Positions 1 through 5,986 of a DNA stretch of 13,097 nucleotides are shown here, in pieces. Location of the stretch: assembly GCA_905205195.1 (NCBI GenBank), contig CAJLCS010000047.1:1-13097 (forward strand). Direction: 5' to 3'. The position numbers and the translations under genes are program-made. The DNA comes from an uncultured Eubacteriales bacterium. GTDB taxonomy: Bacteria > Bacillota > Clostridia > Oscillospirales > Oscillospiraceae. The notes beneath the pieces were generated by a model. The model saw only the letters and a list, made by a program, of their open reading frames with translations, was not told where the DNA came from and ran no database searches. Each line of letters begins with the position of its first letter. Position 1 is the first letter of the stretch.

Positions 1-657
1 CACCTTGAACGGATGGGGGCGGAATGTATGGAACGGGTGGAGCTCGGAAAGTTTCAGATAGACCAGCTTTCCCTCCTCAACAGGGCGGGGCGGCGCAGTC
101 GGCTCCGTCACACCCTGCTCCGGGGGAGCGGCCTCCTTTGCGGGCGTATCCTTTCCGGCATCCGGGGGAACAAGAGCTTCGGGAGCTTTCCCGCCACTTC
201 GGGACAATTTGTCTCGTTGTGAGGGCTGGGCCTTGTCGGGGGCCGCCTTGTCAGCCTTAGAGGGGCGGCCCTTGCGGGGCCCGGCCTTTTTGGGCGCCTT
301 TTCAGCCTCCGGCCCGGTGCGCTCCGTCTTATCAGACTTAGGGGGACGGCCCCGGCGCGGCTTTTCGGCTTTCTCGCTTTCAGCGGCAGGACGATCCGGC
401 GCAGGAGCCCCGGCCTCCTGTTCACGGGATGCCTCTGCCTTTTCCACCTCGGCCCGGGCCGCCTGCCGCTTTTCTGCCATGAGCGCGTCAATCTGCTCCG
501 CAGAGATTACCACATCTCCGGGCTCGGCAGGCCCGGCCTGTTCCGGCGGGTGTTCGGGAACGGGGGCCTCCCCGTGGGCCGGATCAGCCACAGCGGGCGC
601 GGGGGCCTCTTCGATTTTCTGCACCTCGGGGCCCGTGTTCAGTTTTTCATCTGCCAT
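1..657 (-). CDS. ParB-like partition protein with AT-hook-like N-terminus (3' end beyond window)
   Basis: An open frame starts with ATG at 657, directly after an in-frame TGA and behind a strong AAAAGGAGG ribosome site, and runs through 219 codons off the left edge without a stop. Residues 1-195 are low-complexity (Pro, Ala, Glu, Lys). Two basic motifs around a Gly-Arg-Pro core, RRGRPPK (101-107) and RKGRPSK (128-134), resemble AT-hooks, which bind the minor groove of AT-rich DNA. From about residue 198 the sequence becomes ordered: LVYLKLSELHPF then RPHPFKV resembles the opening of the ParB/Spo0J N-terminal domain, as in ParB-like proteins of clostridial integrative conjugative elements. By inference it binds DNA for partition or replication of a mobile element. 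No parA precedes it; the neighbouring DNA is an IS fragment. The reading frame is certain; the ParB call rests on about 20 residues, and another DNA-binding protein of a mobile element is possible. Confidence 0.72.
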   Translation of the reverse strand, partial: MADEKLNTGPEVQKIEEAPAPAVADPAHGEAPVPEHPPEQAGPAEPGDVVISAEQIDALMAEKRQAARAEVEKAEASREQEAGAPAPDRPAAESEKAEKPRRGRPPKSDKTERTGPEAEKAPKKAGPRKGRPSKADKAAPDKAQPSQRDKLSRSGGKAPEALVPPDAGKDTPAKEAAPPEQGVTEPTAPPRPVEEGKLVYLKLSELHPFHTFRPHPFKV

Positions 658-741
658 TCACTAACCTCCTTTTCGTGAAAGTTGCACAATTTTCGAGCTT
701 AAATTTCTGTAATTATTTTTCTACCTCCTTCCGGTCTATCC

Positions 742-786
742 ACGCAAAAAAGCCGCCCAAGATAGCACCTGGACGGCTTTCTGCGT
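742..786 (-). terminator. Hairpin terminator or attenuator upstream of the ParB-like gene
   Basis: Arms 749-759 and 770-780 pair over 11 positions on the minus strand, with one G-U wobble and a 10-base loop. The following minus-strand run of six T (746-751) makes a classic intrinsic terminator. Flanking bases 742-746 and 782-786 (ACGCA / TGCGT) also pair and extend the structure. It would stop minus-strand transcription arriving from the rpsU/IS side about 85 bases before the ParB-like start codon. It could insulate the mobile-element gene, or be an attenuator if a promoter lies just to its right. Confidence 0.65.
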
Positions 787-810
787 AATGTGATAGATCA
801 AATATTATTT

Positions 811-834
811 TTTTCGGATTGCAGGCTCCGAAAA
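811..834. repeat. Perfect 8-bp inverted repeat
   Basis: The arms TTTTCGGA (811-818) and TCCGAAAA (827-834) are exact reverse complements around an 8-base loop. There is no T-run after the second arm on either strand, so it is not an obvious terminator. It lies between the truncated IS3 fragment and the terminator-like hairpin. It might be a protein-binding palindrome or part of an element end; nothing further can be supported. Confidence 0.4.
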
Positions 835-865
835 GCCTTGTATTTACAGCGTTCCTAATAAGAAA

Positions 866-964
866 CAATCATATCTGGACTACTACAACAACCGCAGGAT
901 CAAGGCAAAACTGAAGGGCTTGCCGCCTGCAATTCACAGACAGCAAGCCCTTTCGGTAGCTTGA
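866..964 (+). pseudogene. IS3-family transposase, 3' remnant
   Basis: The plus-strand frame ending in TGA at 962-964 reads YLDYYNNRRIKAKLKGLPP and continues AIHRQQALSVA. This is the characteristic C-terminus of IS3-family (IS150-type) OrfB transposases, just after the last part of the DDE catalytic core. Only about 33 codons are recognisable. Upstream the frame stays open back to a TAG at 794-796, but residues before about 866 no longer resemble a transposase, so the element was cut there by deletion or later insertion. No catalytic Asp or Glu of the DDE triad remains, so it cannot encode a working enzyme. Its terminal repeat follows 20 bases downstream, in the spacing expected of an intact right end. 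Confidence 0.8.
914..952. repeat. Long inverted repeat inside the transposase tail
   Basis: AAGGGCTTGC (914-923) and GCAAGCCCTT (943-952) are perfect 10-base complements around a 19-base loop, embedded in the last codons of the transposase remnant. On the minus strand the second arm is followed by CAGTTTTGCC, a weak T-tract. It may form an mRNA hairpin that limits transcription entering or leaving the element end, but it could equally follow from the coding sequence (KGLPP and RQQAL). Confidence 0.5.
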
Positions 965-984
965 ACAATTTTTATTCTTATTTT

Positions 985-1009
985 TGTCTAACTTTTTGGG
1001 GTCACTTCA
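985..1009 (+). mobile_element. Right terminal inverted repeat of an IS3-type element
   Basis: Read inward on the minus strand from 1009, the sequence begins TGAAGTGACCCCAAAAAGTT and ends in AGACA. This matches the general form of IS3-family terminal repeats (TG at the tip, a CCCC-AAAA-AGTTAGACA core). It lies 20 bases after the transposase stop codon, where a right end is expected. The matching left repeat is not in the window, so target duplication cannot be tested. Confidence 0.78.
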
Positions 1010-1043
1010 ATAAGCAGCCGGGGGAGTTTCGGTTTCACACTAT

Positions 1044-1076
1044 GAGAAAAGCCGCTCCGAAAACTCAGAGCGGCTT
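1044..1076 (-). terminator. Intrinsic terminator of rpsU
   Basis: Perfect 9-base arms AAGCCGCTC (1049-1057) and GAGCGGCTT (1068-1076) enclose a 10-base loop. On the minus strand the hairpin runs into TTTTCTC. It begins 24 bases after the rpsU stop codon, the usual place for a rho-independent terminator. Confidence 0.88.
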
Positions 1077-1100
1077 GACGCACGTTACGCAAGAGGGATA

Positions 1101-1283
1101 TCAATAAAACTTTCTCTTGTTCTTACGAGCAGCTTCAGACTTCTGCTTACGCTTCAGGCTGGGGCTGACGTAATGCTCGCGCTTCTTCACTTCGGCGATC
1201 ACGCCCTCCTTGGCGCAGCTCCGCTTAAAACGACGCAGGGCGCTTTCCAGAGATTCGTTCTCTTTGACGCGAATTTCAGACAT
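1101..1283 (-). CDS. rpsU: 30S ribosomal protein S21
   Basis: This 60-residue basic protein belongs to ribosomal protein S21, which sits on the 30S platform near the 3' end of 16S rRNA and assists translation initiation. It starts MSEIRVKENESLESALRRFK, contains the family segment HYVSPSLKRK (37-46), and ends in a Lys/Arg-rich tail suited to rRNA contact. The length is typical. I chose the ATG at 1283 because two overlapping GGAGG sites (1291-1295 and 1295-1299) lie just upstream; a longer version beginning at 1307 would add eight non-conserved residues and place its start upstream of those sites. It has its own promoter and terminator and so is a separate transcription unit from leuS, which ends 128 bases upstream. 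Confidence 0.97.
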   Translation of the reverse strand: MSEIRVKENESLESALRRFKRSCAKEGVIAEVKKREHYVSPSLKRKQKSEAARKNKRKFY

Positions 1284-1303
1284 TCTTATCCCTCCCTCCG
1301 ATG

Positions 1304-1326
1304 GCATCCGGCTTGATCCAGGATGC
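1304..1326 (-). promoter_or_regulatory. Small hairpin in the rpsU leader
   Basis: In the roughly 60-base 5' leader predicted from the promoter, GCATCC (1321-1326) can pair with GGATGC (1304-1309) around an 11-base loop. The hairpin ends five bases before the ribosome site, so it could influence ribosome access. A regulatory role, such as feedback by S21, is inference only; a stem of six pairs can arise by chance. Confidence 0.3.
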
Positions 1327-1350
1327 GTTCAGGGCCATATCGGCTTTACT

Positions 1351-1379
1351 ATTATAAGCAAAAAGTCGTCTCTTGTCAA
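1351..1379 (-). promoter_or_regulatory. Sigma-A promoter of rpsU
   Basis: On the minus strand a perfect TTGACA (1374-1379) is followed, after exactly 17 bases, by a perfect TATAAT (1351-1356). This matches the consensus housekeeping promoter at every position. Transcription should start near 1344, giving a leader of about 60 bases before the rpsU ATG at 1283. Such a strong promoter fits a ribosomal protein gene. Confidence 0.93.
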
Positions 1380-1411
1380 GCTGATTTTTTCCGGATTCGA
1401 CAAATTTCTGC

Positions 1412-3907
1412 TTACTTCACAATCAGATTGACCAGCTTGTTTTTCACCACGATGGTCTTGACGATCTTTCCGCCCTGCTTGTCCAGGAACCGGGCGATCT
1501 TCTCGTCGGCCGTCACAGCGGCTACCACATCCTCATTGGACAGGTCCGCCTCCATCAACACGGTGCCGCGCATCTTACCGTTGATCTGAACGGCGATGTT
1601 CACCACAGTATCCTTGCACTTTGCCTCGGAATAGGAAGGCCAGTCAGAAACGGAGCAAATCCCTTCAAAGCCCTTCTGCTCCCACAGCTCGTCGCAGATA
1701 TGAGGGGCAAAGGGAGACAGGAGCTTCAGGAACGTCTTCAGCTCCGCCCGGTTGCAGCCCTTTTCGCCGAACTGATTCATCAGCGTCATCAGGGCCGCAA
1801 TGGCCGTATTGGGCTTCAGATTGTCGATATCCTCGGAAACCTTCTTGATGGTCTTGTGCATGGCAGCCATATTGGCATGGCTGTACTCGGTTTCGCTGTC
1901 CGTCACGCCTTCCGCCATGGCCCACACCCGGTCCAGGAACCGCTTGCAGCCCTTCACGGCGTTGGGCGACCAGGTGGCGGCCTTCTCGAAATCGCCGATG
2001 AACATCACATACAGGCGCATGGTGTCGGCGCCGTAGGTCCGGATCACGTCGTCCGGATTGACCACGTTGCCCAGGCTCTTGGACATCTTCACGGCGGGGC
2101 GCAGCGCCTCGGAGCCATACTTGGCAATCATGGCGTCCTTTTCTTCCTGAGTGCTGAAATTGCCGACATAATGGGGATTTTCGCCCAGAATCATGCCGTG
2201 GCTGGTGCGCTTGGCATAAGGCTCCTTGGTCGGCACCACGCCGATGTCATACAGGAACTTGTGCCAGAACCGGGAGTACAGCAGATGCAGCGTGGTGTGC
2301 TCCATGCCGCCGTTGTACCAGTTCACCGGGGACCAGTAGTCCAGCGCCTCCTTGGAGGCCAGCGCCTGATCGTTGTGGGGATCCATGTAGCGCAGATAGT
2401 ACCAGGAAGAACCGGCCCACTGGGGCATGGTATCCGTCTCCCGCTTGGCCGGACCGCCGCAGCAGGGGCAGGTGGTGTTGACCCAGTCGGTAATGGCGGA
2501 CAGAGGGCTTTCGCCGTCGTCCGTCGGCTCATAGCTTTCCACATCCGGCAGCAGCAGCGGCAGCTCCGACTCCGGCAGCGGCACGGCGCCGCACTTGGGG
2601 CAGTGGACAATGGGAATCGGCTCGCCCCAGTAGCGCTGGCGGGAGAACACCCAGTCCCGGAGCTTGTAATTGGTCTTGGCATGGCCAATCCCCTGCTCCT
2701 CCAGCCACTTGGTAATGACAGGGATGGCCTGCTTGACGGTCAGGCCGTTGAGGAAGCCGGAATTCACCAGCACGCCGGTGTCGTCCTTCAGCGTAAAGGC
2801 CGCCTCCTGCACATTACCGCCGGCCACCACCTCGATGATTTCGCAGCCGAAGGCCTTGGCAAAGTCCCAGTCACGCTCGTCGTGAGCCGGCACGGCCATA
2901 ATGGCGCCGGTGCCGTAGGTGGACAGAACGTAGTCGGAGATGAAGATGGGGATTTCCTTGCCGTTGACGGGGTTGATGCCCTTCACGCCCTCCAGCTTCA
3001 CGCCGGTTTTCTCCTTGTTCAGCTCGGTGCGCTCCAGATCGGACTTGGCCGCGGCCGCCGCCTGATAGGCCTTCACCGCGTCGGCATTGGCCAGCTTGTC
3101 CATCCATTTGGCCACCAGCTCATGCTCCGGCGAGAGCACCATGTAGGTCGCGCCGAACAGCGTATCCGGCCGGGTGGTATAAATCAGGATATCGTCGCCC
3201 AGCGTGGATTTGAAGGTGACCTCCGCGCCGTGGGACCGGCCGATCCAGTTGATCTGCTGGGCCTTGACCCGGTCGATATAGTCCACGCTGTCCAGATCGT
3301 CAATGAGCCGGTCGGCGTATTGGGTAATGCGGAGCATCCACTGGCTCTTTTCCTTGCGGATGACCGGGGCGCCGCAGCGCTCGCAGACGCCCTCCACCAC
3401 TTCCTCGTTTGCCAGCACGCACTTGCAGCTGGTGCACCAGTTGACGGGCATCGTGGTCTTGTAGGCCAGGCCGTGCTTGAACATCTGCAGGAAAATCCAC
3501 TGGGTCCACTTGAAGTACTTGGGGTCCGTGGTGTTGATCTCCCGGTCCCAGTCGAAGCTGTAGCCCAGAGCCTTCAGCTGGCGGCGGAAATTCTTGATAT
3601 TGTTCTCCGTCACAATCCGGGGATGGATGTGGTTTTTGATGGCGTAGTTCTCCGTGGGCAGGCCGAAGGCGTCATAGCCCATGGGGAACAGCACGTTCAT
3701 GCCGCTCATCCGCTTTTTCCGGGCGATGATGTCCATGGCCGTGTAGGGCCGGGGATGGCCCACATGCAGGCCCGCGCCGGAAGGATACGGGAATTCCACA
3801 AGGGCGTAGAATTTCTCCTTTTCGCCGCCGTTTTCCGCCGCGTACAGCTTTTTCTCGTCCCAGATTTTCTGCCATTTGGCTTCAATTTGCGTAAAATCGT
3901 AATTCAA
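1412..3907 (-). CDS. leuS: Leucyl-tRNA synthetase
   Basis: A cytoplasmic class I aminoacyl-tRNA synthetase that charges tRNA-Leu with leucine using ATP. In the 831-residue form starting at the TTG of 3907, the HIGH-type signature is HVGH (48-51) and the KMSKS loop is KMSKS (607-611). Cys pairs CTSC and CERC near 158-178, and CPKC and CPCC near 436-483, look like two zinc-binding sites. The CP1 editing domain carries TTRPDTLFGA near 244 and GTGAIMAVPAHDERDWDFA near 333. The length is normal for a bacterial LeuS. The start is chosen from the ribosome site and because NYDFTQIEAKWQKIWDEKK matches the usual clostridial N-terminus; a GTG at 3916 would add three residues. It is the last gene of the smc run, 14 bases after rsfS. 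No T-box leader is present, so leucine-responsive control is not evident. Confidence 0.97.
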   Translation of the reverse strand: MNYDFTQIEAKWQKIWDEKKLYAAENGGEKEKFYALVEFPYPSGAGLHVGHPRPYTAMDIIARKKRMSGMNVLFPMGYDAFGLPTENYAIKNHIHPRIVTENNIKNFRRQLKALGYSFDWDREINTTDPKYFKWTQWIFLQMFKHGLAYKTTMPVNWCTSCKCVLANEEVVEGVCERCGAPVIRKEKSQWMLRITQYADRLIDDLDSVDYIDRVKAQQINWIGRSHGAEVTFKSTLGDDILIYTTRPDTLFGATYMVLSPEHELVAKWMDKLANADAVKAYQAAAAAKSDLERTELNKEKTGVKLEGVKGINPVNGKEIPIFISDYVLSTYGTGAIMAVPAHDERDWDFAKAFGCEIIEVVAGGNVQEAAFTLKDDTGVLVNSGFLNGLTVKQAIPVITKWLEEQGIGHAKTNYKLRDWVFSRQRYWGEPIPIVHCPKCGAVPLPESELPLLLPDVESYEPTDDGESPLSAITDWVNTTCPCCGGPAKRETDTMPQWAGSSWYYLRYMDPHNDQALASKEALDYWSPVNWYNGGMEHTTLHLLYSRFWHKFLYDIGVVPTKEPYAKRTSHGMILGENPHYVGNFSTQEEKDAMIAKYGSEALRPAVKMSKSLGNVVNPDDVIRTYGADTMRLYVMFIGDFEKAATWSPNAVKGCKRFLDRVWAMAEGVTDSETEYSHANMAAMHKTIKKVSEDIDNLKPNTAIAALMTLMNQFGEKGCNRAELKTFLKLLSPFAPHICDELWEQKGFEGICSVSDWPSYSEAKCKDTVVNIAVQINGKMRGTVLMEADLSNEDVVAAVTADEKIARFLDKQGGKIVKTIVVKNKLVNLIVK

Positions 3908-3913
3908 GACAAG

Positions 3914-3921
3914 CACCTCTC
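3914..3921 (-). promoter_or_regulatory. Ribosome binding site that sets the leuS start
   Basis: GAGAGGTG lies just after the rsfS stop codon. Its AGAGG core ends eight bases before the TTG at 3907, an ideal spacing. The alternative GTG start at 3916-3914 overlaps this same site and would have no ribosome site of its own. This favours TTG as the true start. Confidence 0.7.
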
Positions 3922-4290
3922 TTACACCGATTCTTCGGTGATAATCTCACTCAGATCCACCGGCTCCGCGTCGCGCCACAGCCGTTCCAGATCATAGAAT
4001 TTCCGGGCATCCTCGGTAAACACATGGACCACCACGGCGCCGAAATCCAGCAGCTCCCAGGAGTTGCCGCGATGGCCTTCCCGGCTGAGCACCGTCTCCC
4101 CCGCCTGTTCCAGCGCATACTCCGCGTAATCGCAGAGGGTCTTCACATGGGTGTTGGAGGTGCCGGTGCAGATCAGAAAATAATCCGCAAGAGAGCTGAT
4201 CCGGTCGATTTTCAGCAGCCGGAGGTCCACGCCCTTTTTGCTGTCGAGTGATTTTGCGGCGGTCAGGGCCGCTTCCTTTGCAGTTAACAT
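3922..4290 (-). CDS. rsfS: Ribosome silencing factor RsfS
   Basis: A 122-residue protein of the RsfS/YbeB/Iojap family. Family members bind ribosomal protein L14 (uL14) on the 50S subunit and block subunit joining, lowering translation when nutrients are short. Diagnostic segments are LADYFLICTGTSNTHV (34-49), EGHRGNSWELLDFGAVVVHV (71-90) and FTEDARKFYDLERLW (91-105). Length is typical. The ATG at 4290 follows a GGAGAGGAAG ribosome site and overlaps the last seven bases of nadD-yqeK, so the two are translationally coupled. Linkage with nadD, yqeK, yhbY and leuS is common in Firmicutes; in many clostridia a LytR-CpsA-Psr gene sits before rsfS and is absent here. Confidence 0.96.
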   Translation of the reverse strand: MLTAKEAALTAAKSLDSKKGVDLRLLKIDRISSLADYFLICTGTSNTHVKTLCDYAEYALEQAGETVLSREGHRGNSWELLDFGAVVVHVFTEDARKFYDLERLWRDAEPVDLSEIITEESV

Positions 4291-5486
4291 TCTATCTTCC
4301 TCTCCGGGGTTTTCCCCGTTAAATAAGCAAGCGCTTCCGCCGATTCCGGCGAAGGCTGGCGATGCTGGCTCGTAAGCAGCGCCAGCGTCATGGTAAGCCC
4401 CAGCTTCAGCGCGCCGTCCAGATCAGAAAAGGCCAGCGCCCGCAGCCGCTCCACCCCGGGAAAGCTCCGGTTCGGCTCCATGTAATCGGCCACATACAGG
4501 ATCTTTTCCAGCGTATTCATGGCAGGCTTGCCGGTGGTGTGGCACCGGATGGCACTGACCACCGCCGGATTCTCTCCGAAAATCCGCTCCGCTACCAGAC
4601 TGCCCGTCAGCGCATGGAGGGTTTTGGGATTGCAGGCCGAAAAATTATCTAATATCGTACCATATTCCCGACACAATGTCAATTGCAGCGGACCGTCCAG
4701 CGCCTTGGTAATATCGTGCAGCAGCCCCGCCCGGGCGGCGTCGGTCCGGTCCGCGCCCCAGCGCCGGGCCAGCGCCACCGCCGTATCCCGGCAGCCCAGC
4801 ACATGGGCCACCCGACTCGGCTTCAGCAGGCGGATAACCTCCGCCTCCAGCCGGTCCATCGGCAGGTTCCGGTCGTCCCGGTCGGTATCGTACAGGCCGT
4901 GGGCGGCAATGTAGTCCCCCACCCCGTCGGGCAGCAGCGGCGACGCACACCGGAAGGTCAGCATCCGCCGCAGATCCGTGGACGAAACCGGCACCACCGG
5001 GTTTTTGACCAGCTCCACCCGGACGCCCTGGGCCTCCAATGCGGCTTTTTCTGCGTCAATATCGGAAATTTCGCCGTCCTCCCCCCGGTAAAAGACACCG
5101 AGGTGGGCATAGCGCAGAATTTCCTCCGGATGGCGCCACTGGAGGAAGGTCAGGAACATATCCGTCCCCATCAGAAGCACCAGCTCGTCGTCCGGGTACA
5201 GGCGATGAAGGGCCTGCACCGTCTCATAGGTATAGCTGGGGCCTTCCCGGCGCAGCTCCAGATCGGAAACCTCCGTTTTCTCCAGAGACCGGGCCGCCAG
5301 ACGCAGCATTTCCAGCCGCTGCTCCGGCGTGGGCGAGCCTTCCGGCAGCGCGTGCTTATGGGGCGCAATCCGGGCCGGAATCAGCAGCAGCCGATCCAGG
5401 CCCAGCGACGTCACCGCCGCCTTGGCCGCCTGTAAATGCCCCATATGGGGAGGATTAAAGGATCCGCCGTAGATACCGATTTTCAT
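4284..5486 (-). CDS. nadD: Nicotinate-nucleotide adenylyltransferase fused to YqeK-type HD phosphohydrolase
   Basis: One uninterrupted 400-residue frame carries two enzymes usually encoded by adjacent genes. Residues 1-200 are NadD, which adenylylates nicotinate mononucleotide to deamido-NAD: GGSFNPPHMGH (7-17) is the nucleotidyltransferase HxGH motif and SSTDLRR (168-174) the C-terminal signature. Residues about 210-390 are a YqeK-like HD domain: His228, LLHDITK (His257-Asp258), His291, His316 and Asp334 in VADYMEPNR form the expected metal site. YqeK enzymes split diadenosine tetraphosphate symmetrically into ADP. The joint is a short Asp/Arg-rich linker (about 199-209). The ATG at 5486 has an AAGGAGC site, and the 3' end overlaps rsfS. 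The fusion suggests coupled adenylate metabolism, but activity of both halves is inferred. Separate NadD and YqeK would each be about 200 residues, matching the halves. Confidence 0.95.
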   Translation of the reverse strand: MKIGIYGGSFNPPHMGHLQAAKAAVTSLGLDRLLLIPARIAPHKHALPEGSPTPEQRLEMLRLAARSLEKTEVSDLELRREGPSYTYETVQALHRLYPDDELVLLMGTDMFLTFLQWRHPEEILRYAHLGVFYRGEDGEISDIDAEKAALEAQGVRVELVKNPVVPVSSTDLRRMLTFRCASPLLPDGVGDYIAAHGLYDTDRDDRNLPMDRLEAEVIRLLKPSRVAHVLGCRDTAVALARRWGADRTDAARAGLLHDITKALDGPLQLTLCREYGTILDNFSACNPKTLHALTGSLVAERIFGENPAVVSAIRCHTTGKPAMNTLEKILYVADYMEPNRSFPGVERLRALAFSDLDGALKLGLTMTLALLTSQHRQPSPESAEALAYLTGKTPERKIEC

Positions 5487-5512
5487 ACTGGACGCTCCTT
5501 TCCCCGCCCGGA

Positions 5513-5986
5513 TCAGTCGTCGTCGTGACGAAGCTGCTTTTCCCGGGAACGCTCGATGGCCTTCTCAATGGCCTGCTTGCGGAAGTACTCGTTGCGCTCC
5601 TCCCGCTGCTTTTTGGCCGCCATCCGGCGCTGCTTGGCGCCCTTGCGGACCGGGTCCGCCTTGCTGACCGGGGTAGGCTTCCGCTTGGCCCGGCCGGTCT
5701 GATTGCGCTCCTGCTGGCATTTCTCGCTGAAGCGATACAGCACGAATTTGGAGCCGACGCAGGCGATGCCCTCCGCGCCGGTAGCCTCGCACAGCGCATC
5801 CAGCGCCTCCCGGGCGGTCAGCAGCGATGCCTCCAGCACCCGTCCCTTGACCAGCTCCCGGGCGGTCAGCAGCGTGTCCGCCTCGGCGGCCACCGCCTCG
5901 GTGACGCCGCCCTTGCCCACGATCAGCGTGGTTTCCAGCGTATTGGCCTGGGCACGGTACTGCGCCCGTTCTTTACTTGTCAGCAT
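5513..5986 (-). CDS. yhbY: YhbY-family RNA-binding protein with basic C-terminal extension
   Basis: Residues 1-90 form a CRS1/YhbY (CRM) domain, a KH-like RNA-binding fold associated with pre-50S ribosomes. LTSKERAQYRAQANTLETTL opens it, GKGG (24-27) is the conserved GxxG-type loop, and FVLYRFSEK closes it. Bacterial YhbY proteins are normally about 95-105 residues; this one has 157. The extra tail (about 92-157) is strongly charged, rich in Lys, Arg, Glu and Gln, and ends in three Asp, with likely helix at RMAAKKQREERNEYFRKQA. The tail may add RNA contacts; its role is unknown. The ATG at 5986 follows GAAGGAGG, and the start overlaps the end of rdgB by 14 bases. Its place in the operon beside rsfS and nadD supports a ribosome-assembly role. 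Confidence 0.9.
   Translation of the reverse strand: MLTSKERAQYRAQANTLETTLIVGKGGVTEAVAAEADTLLTARELVKGRVLEASLLTAREALDALCEATGAEGIACVGSKFVLYRFSEKCQQERNQTGRAKRKPTPVSKADPVRKGAKQRRMAAKKQREERNEYFRKQAIEKAIERSREKQLRHDDD

Larger units (their letters stand above)
658..1100. other. Gene-poor junction between mobile DNA and rpsU
   Basis: This stretch has no intact gene and is visibly richer in A and T than its flanks. From left to right it holds the untranslated leader of the ParB-like gene, a terminator-like hairpin (742-786), a second perfect hairpin (811-834), the 3' end of an IS3-type transposase on the plus strand (866-964), that element's right terminal repeat (985-1009), about 35 bases of unassigned sequence, and the rpsU terminator (1044-1076). 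A second AAGGAGG (minus strand, 724-730) has no ATG, GTG or TTG at a usable distance. I could not find a convincing promoter for the ParB-like gene here. Confidence 0.6.

Noticed and set aside
209..664. A plus-strand 151-codon frame rich in Ser, Ala and Gly, and a minus-strand Arg/Pro-rich frame at 108-491
   Set aside because: Both are other frames of the ParB-like coding region. Only the frame starting at 657 has a proper ribosome site, an adjacent upstream stop and a recognisable end domain.
658..1100. tRNA gene, small RNA or attachment-site core in the junction region
   Set aside because: I found no cloverleaf and no direct repeat of the rpsU 3' end or of a tRNA end. The hairpins are explained by terminators or the IS end. 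The true element boundary would need sequence beyond the window.
1700..3997. A 765-codon open frame on the plus strand, antisense to leuS
   Set aside because: It lacks recognisable domains and has skewed composition (Gly, His, Arg, Leu). LeuS on the opposite strand carries all class I synthetase motifs. Long antisense frames are common in GC-rich coding DNA.
1412..4290. T-box riboswitch controlling leuS
   Set aside because: The gene begins 14 bases after rsfS, leaving no room for a leader, and no T-box-like structure is visible nearby.
4284..5486. NadD-YqeK fusion as a sequencing error that removed a stop codon
   Set aside because: The frame is continuous through a plausible short linker, both halves are full length, and similar fusions are known. 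A sequencing error cannot be excluded without reads, but nothing points to one.
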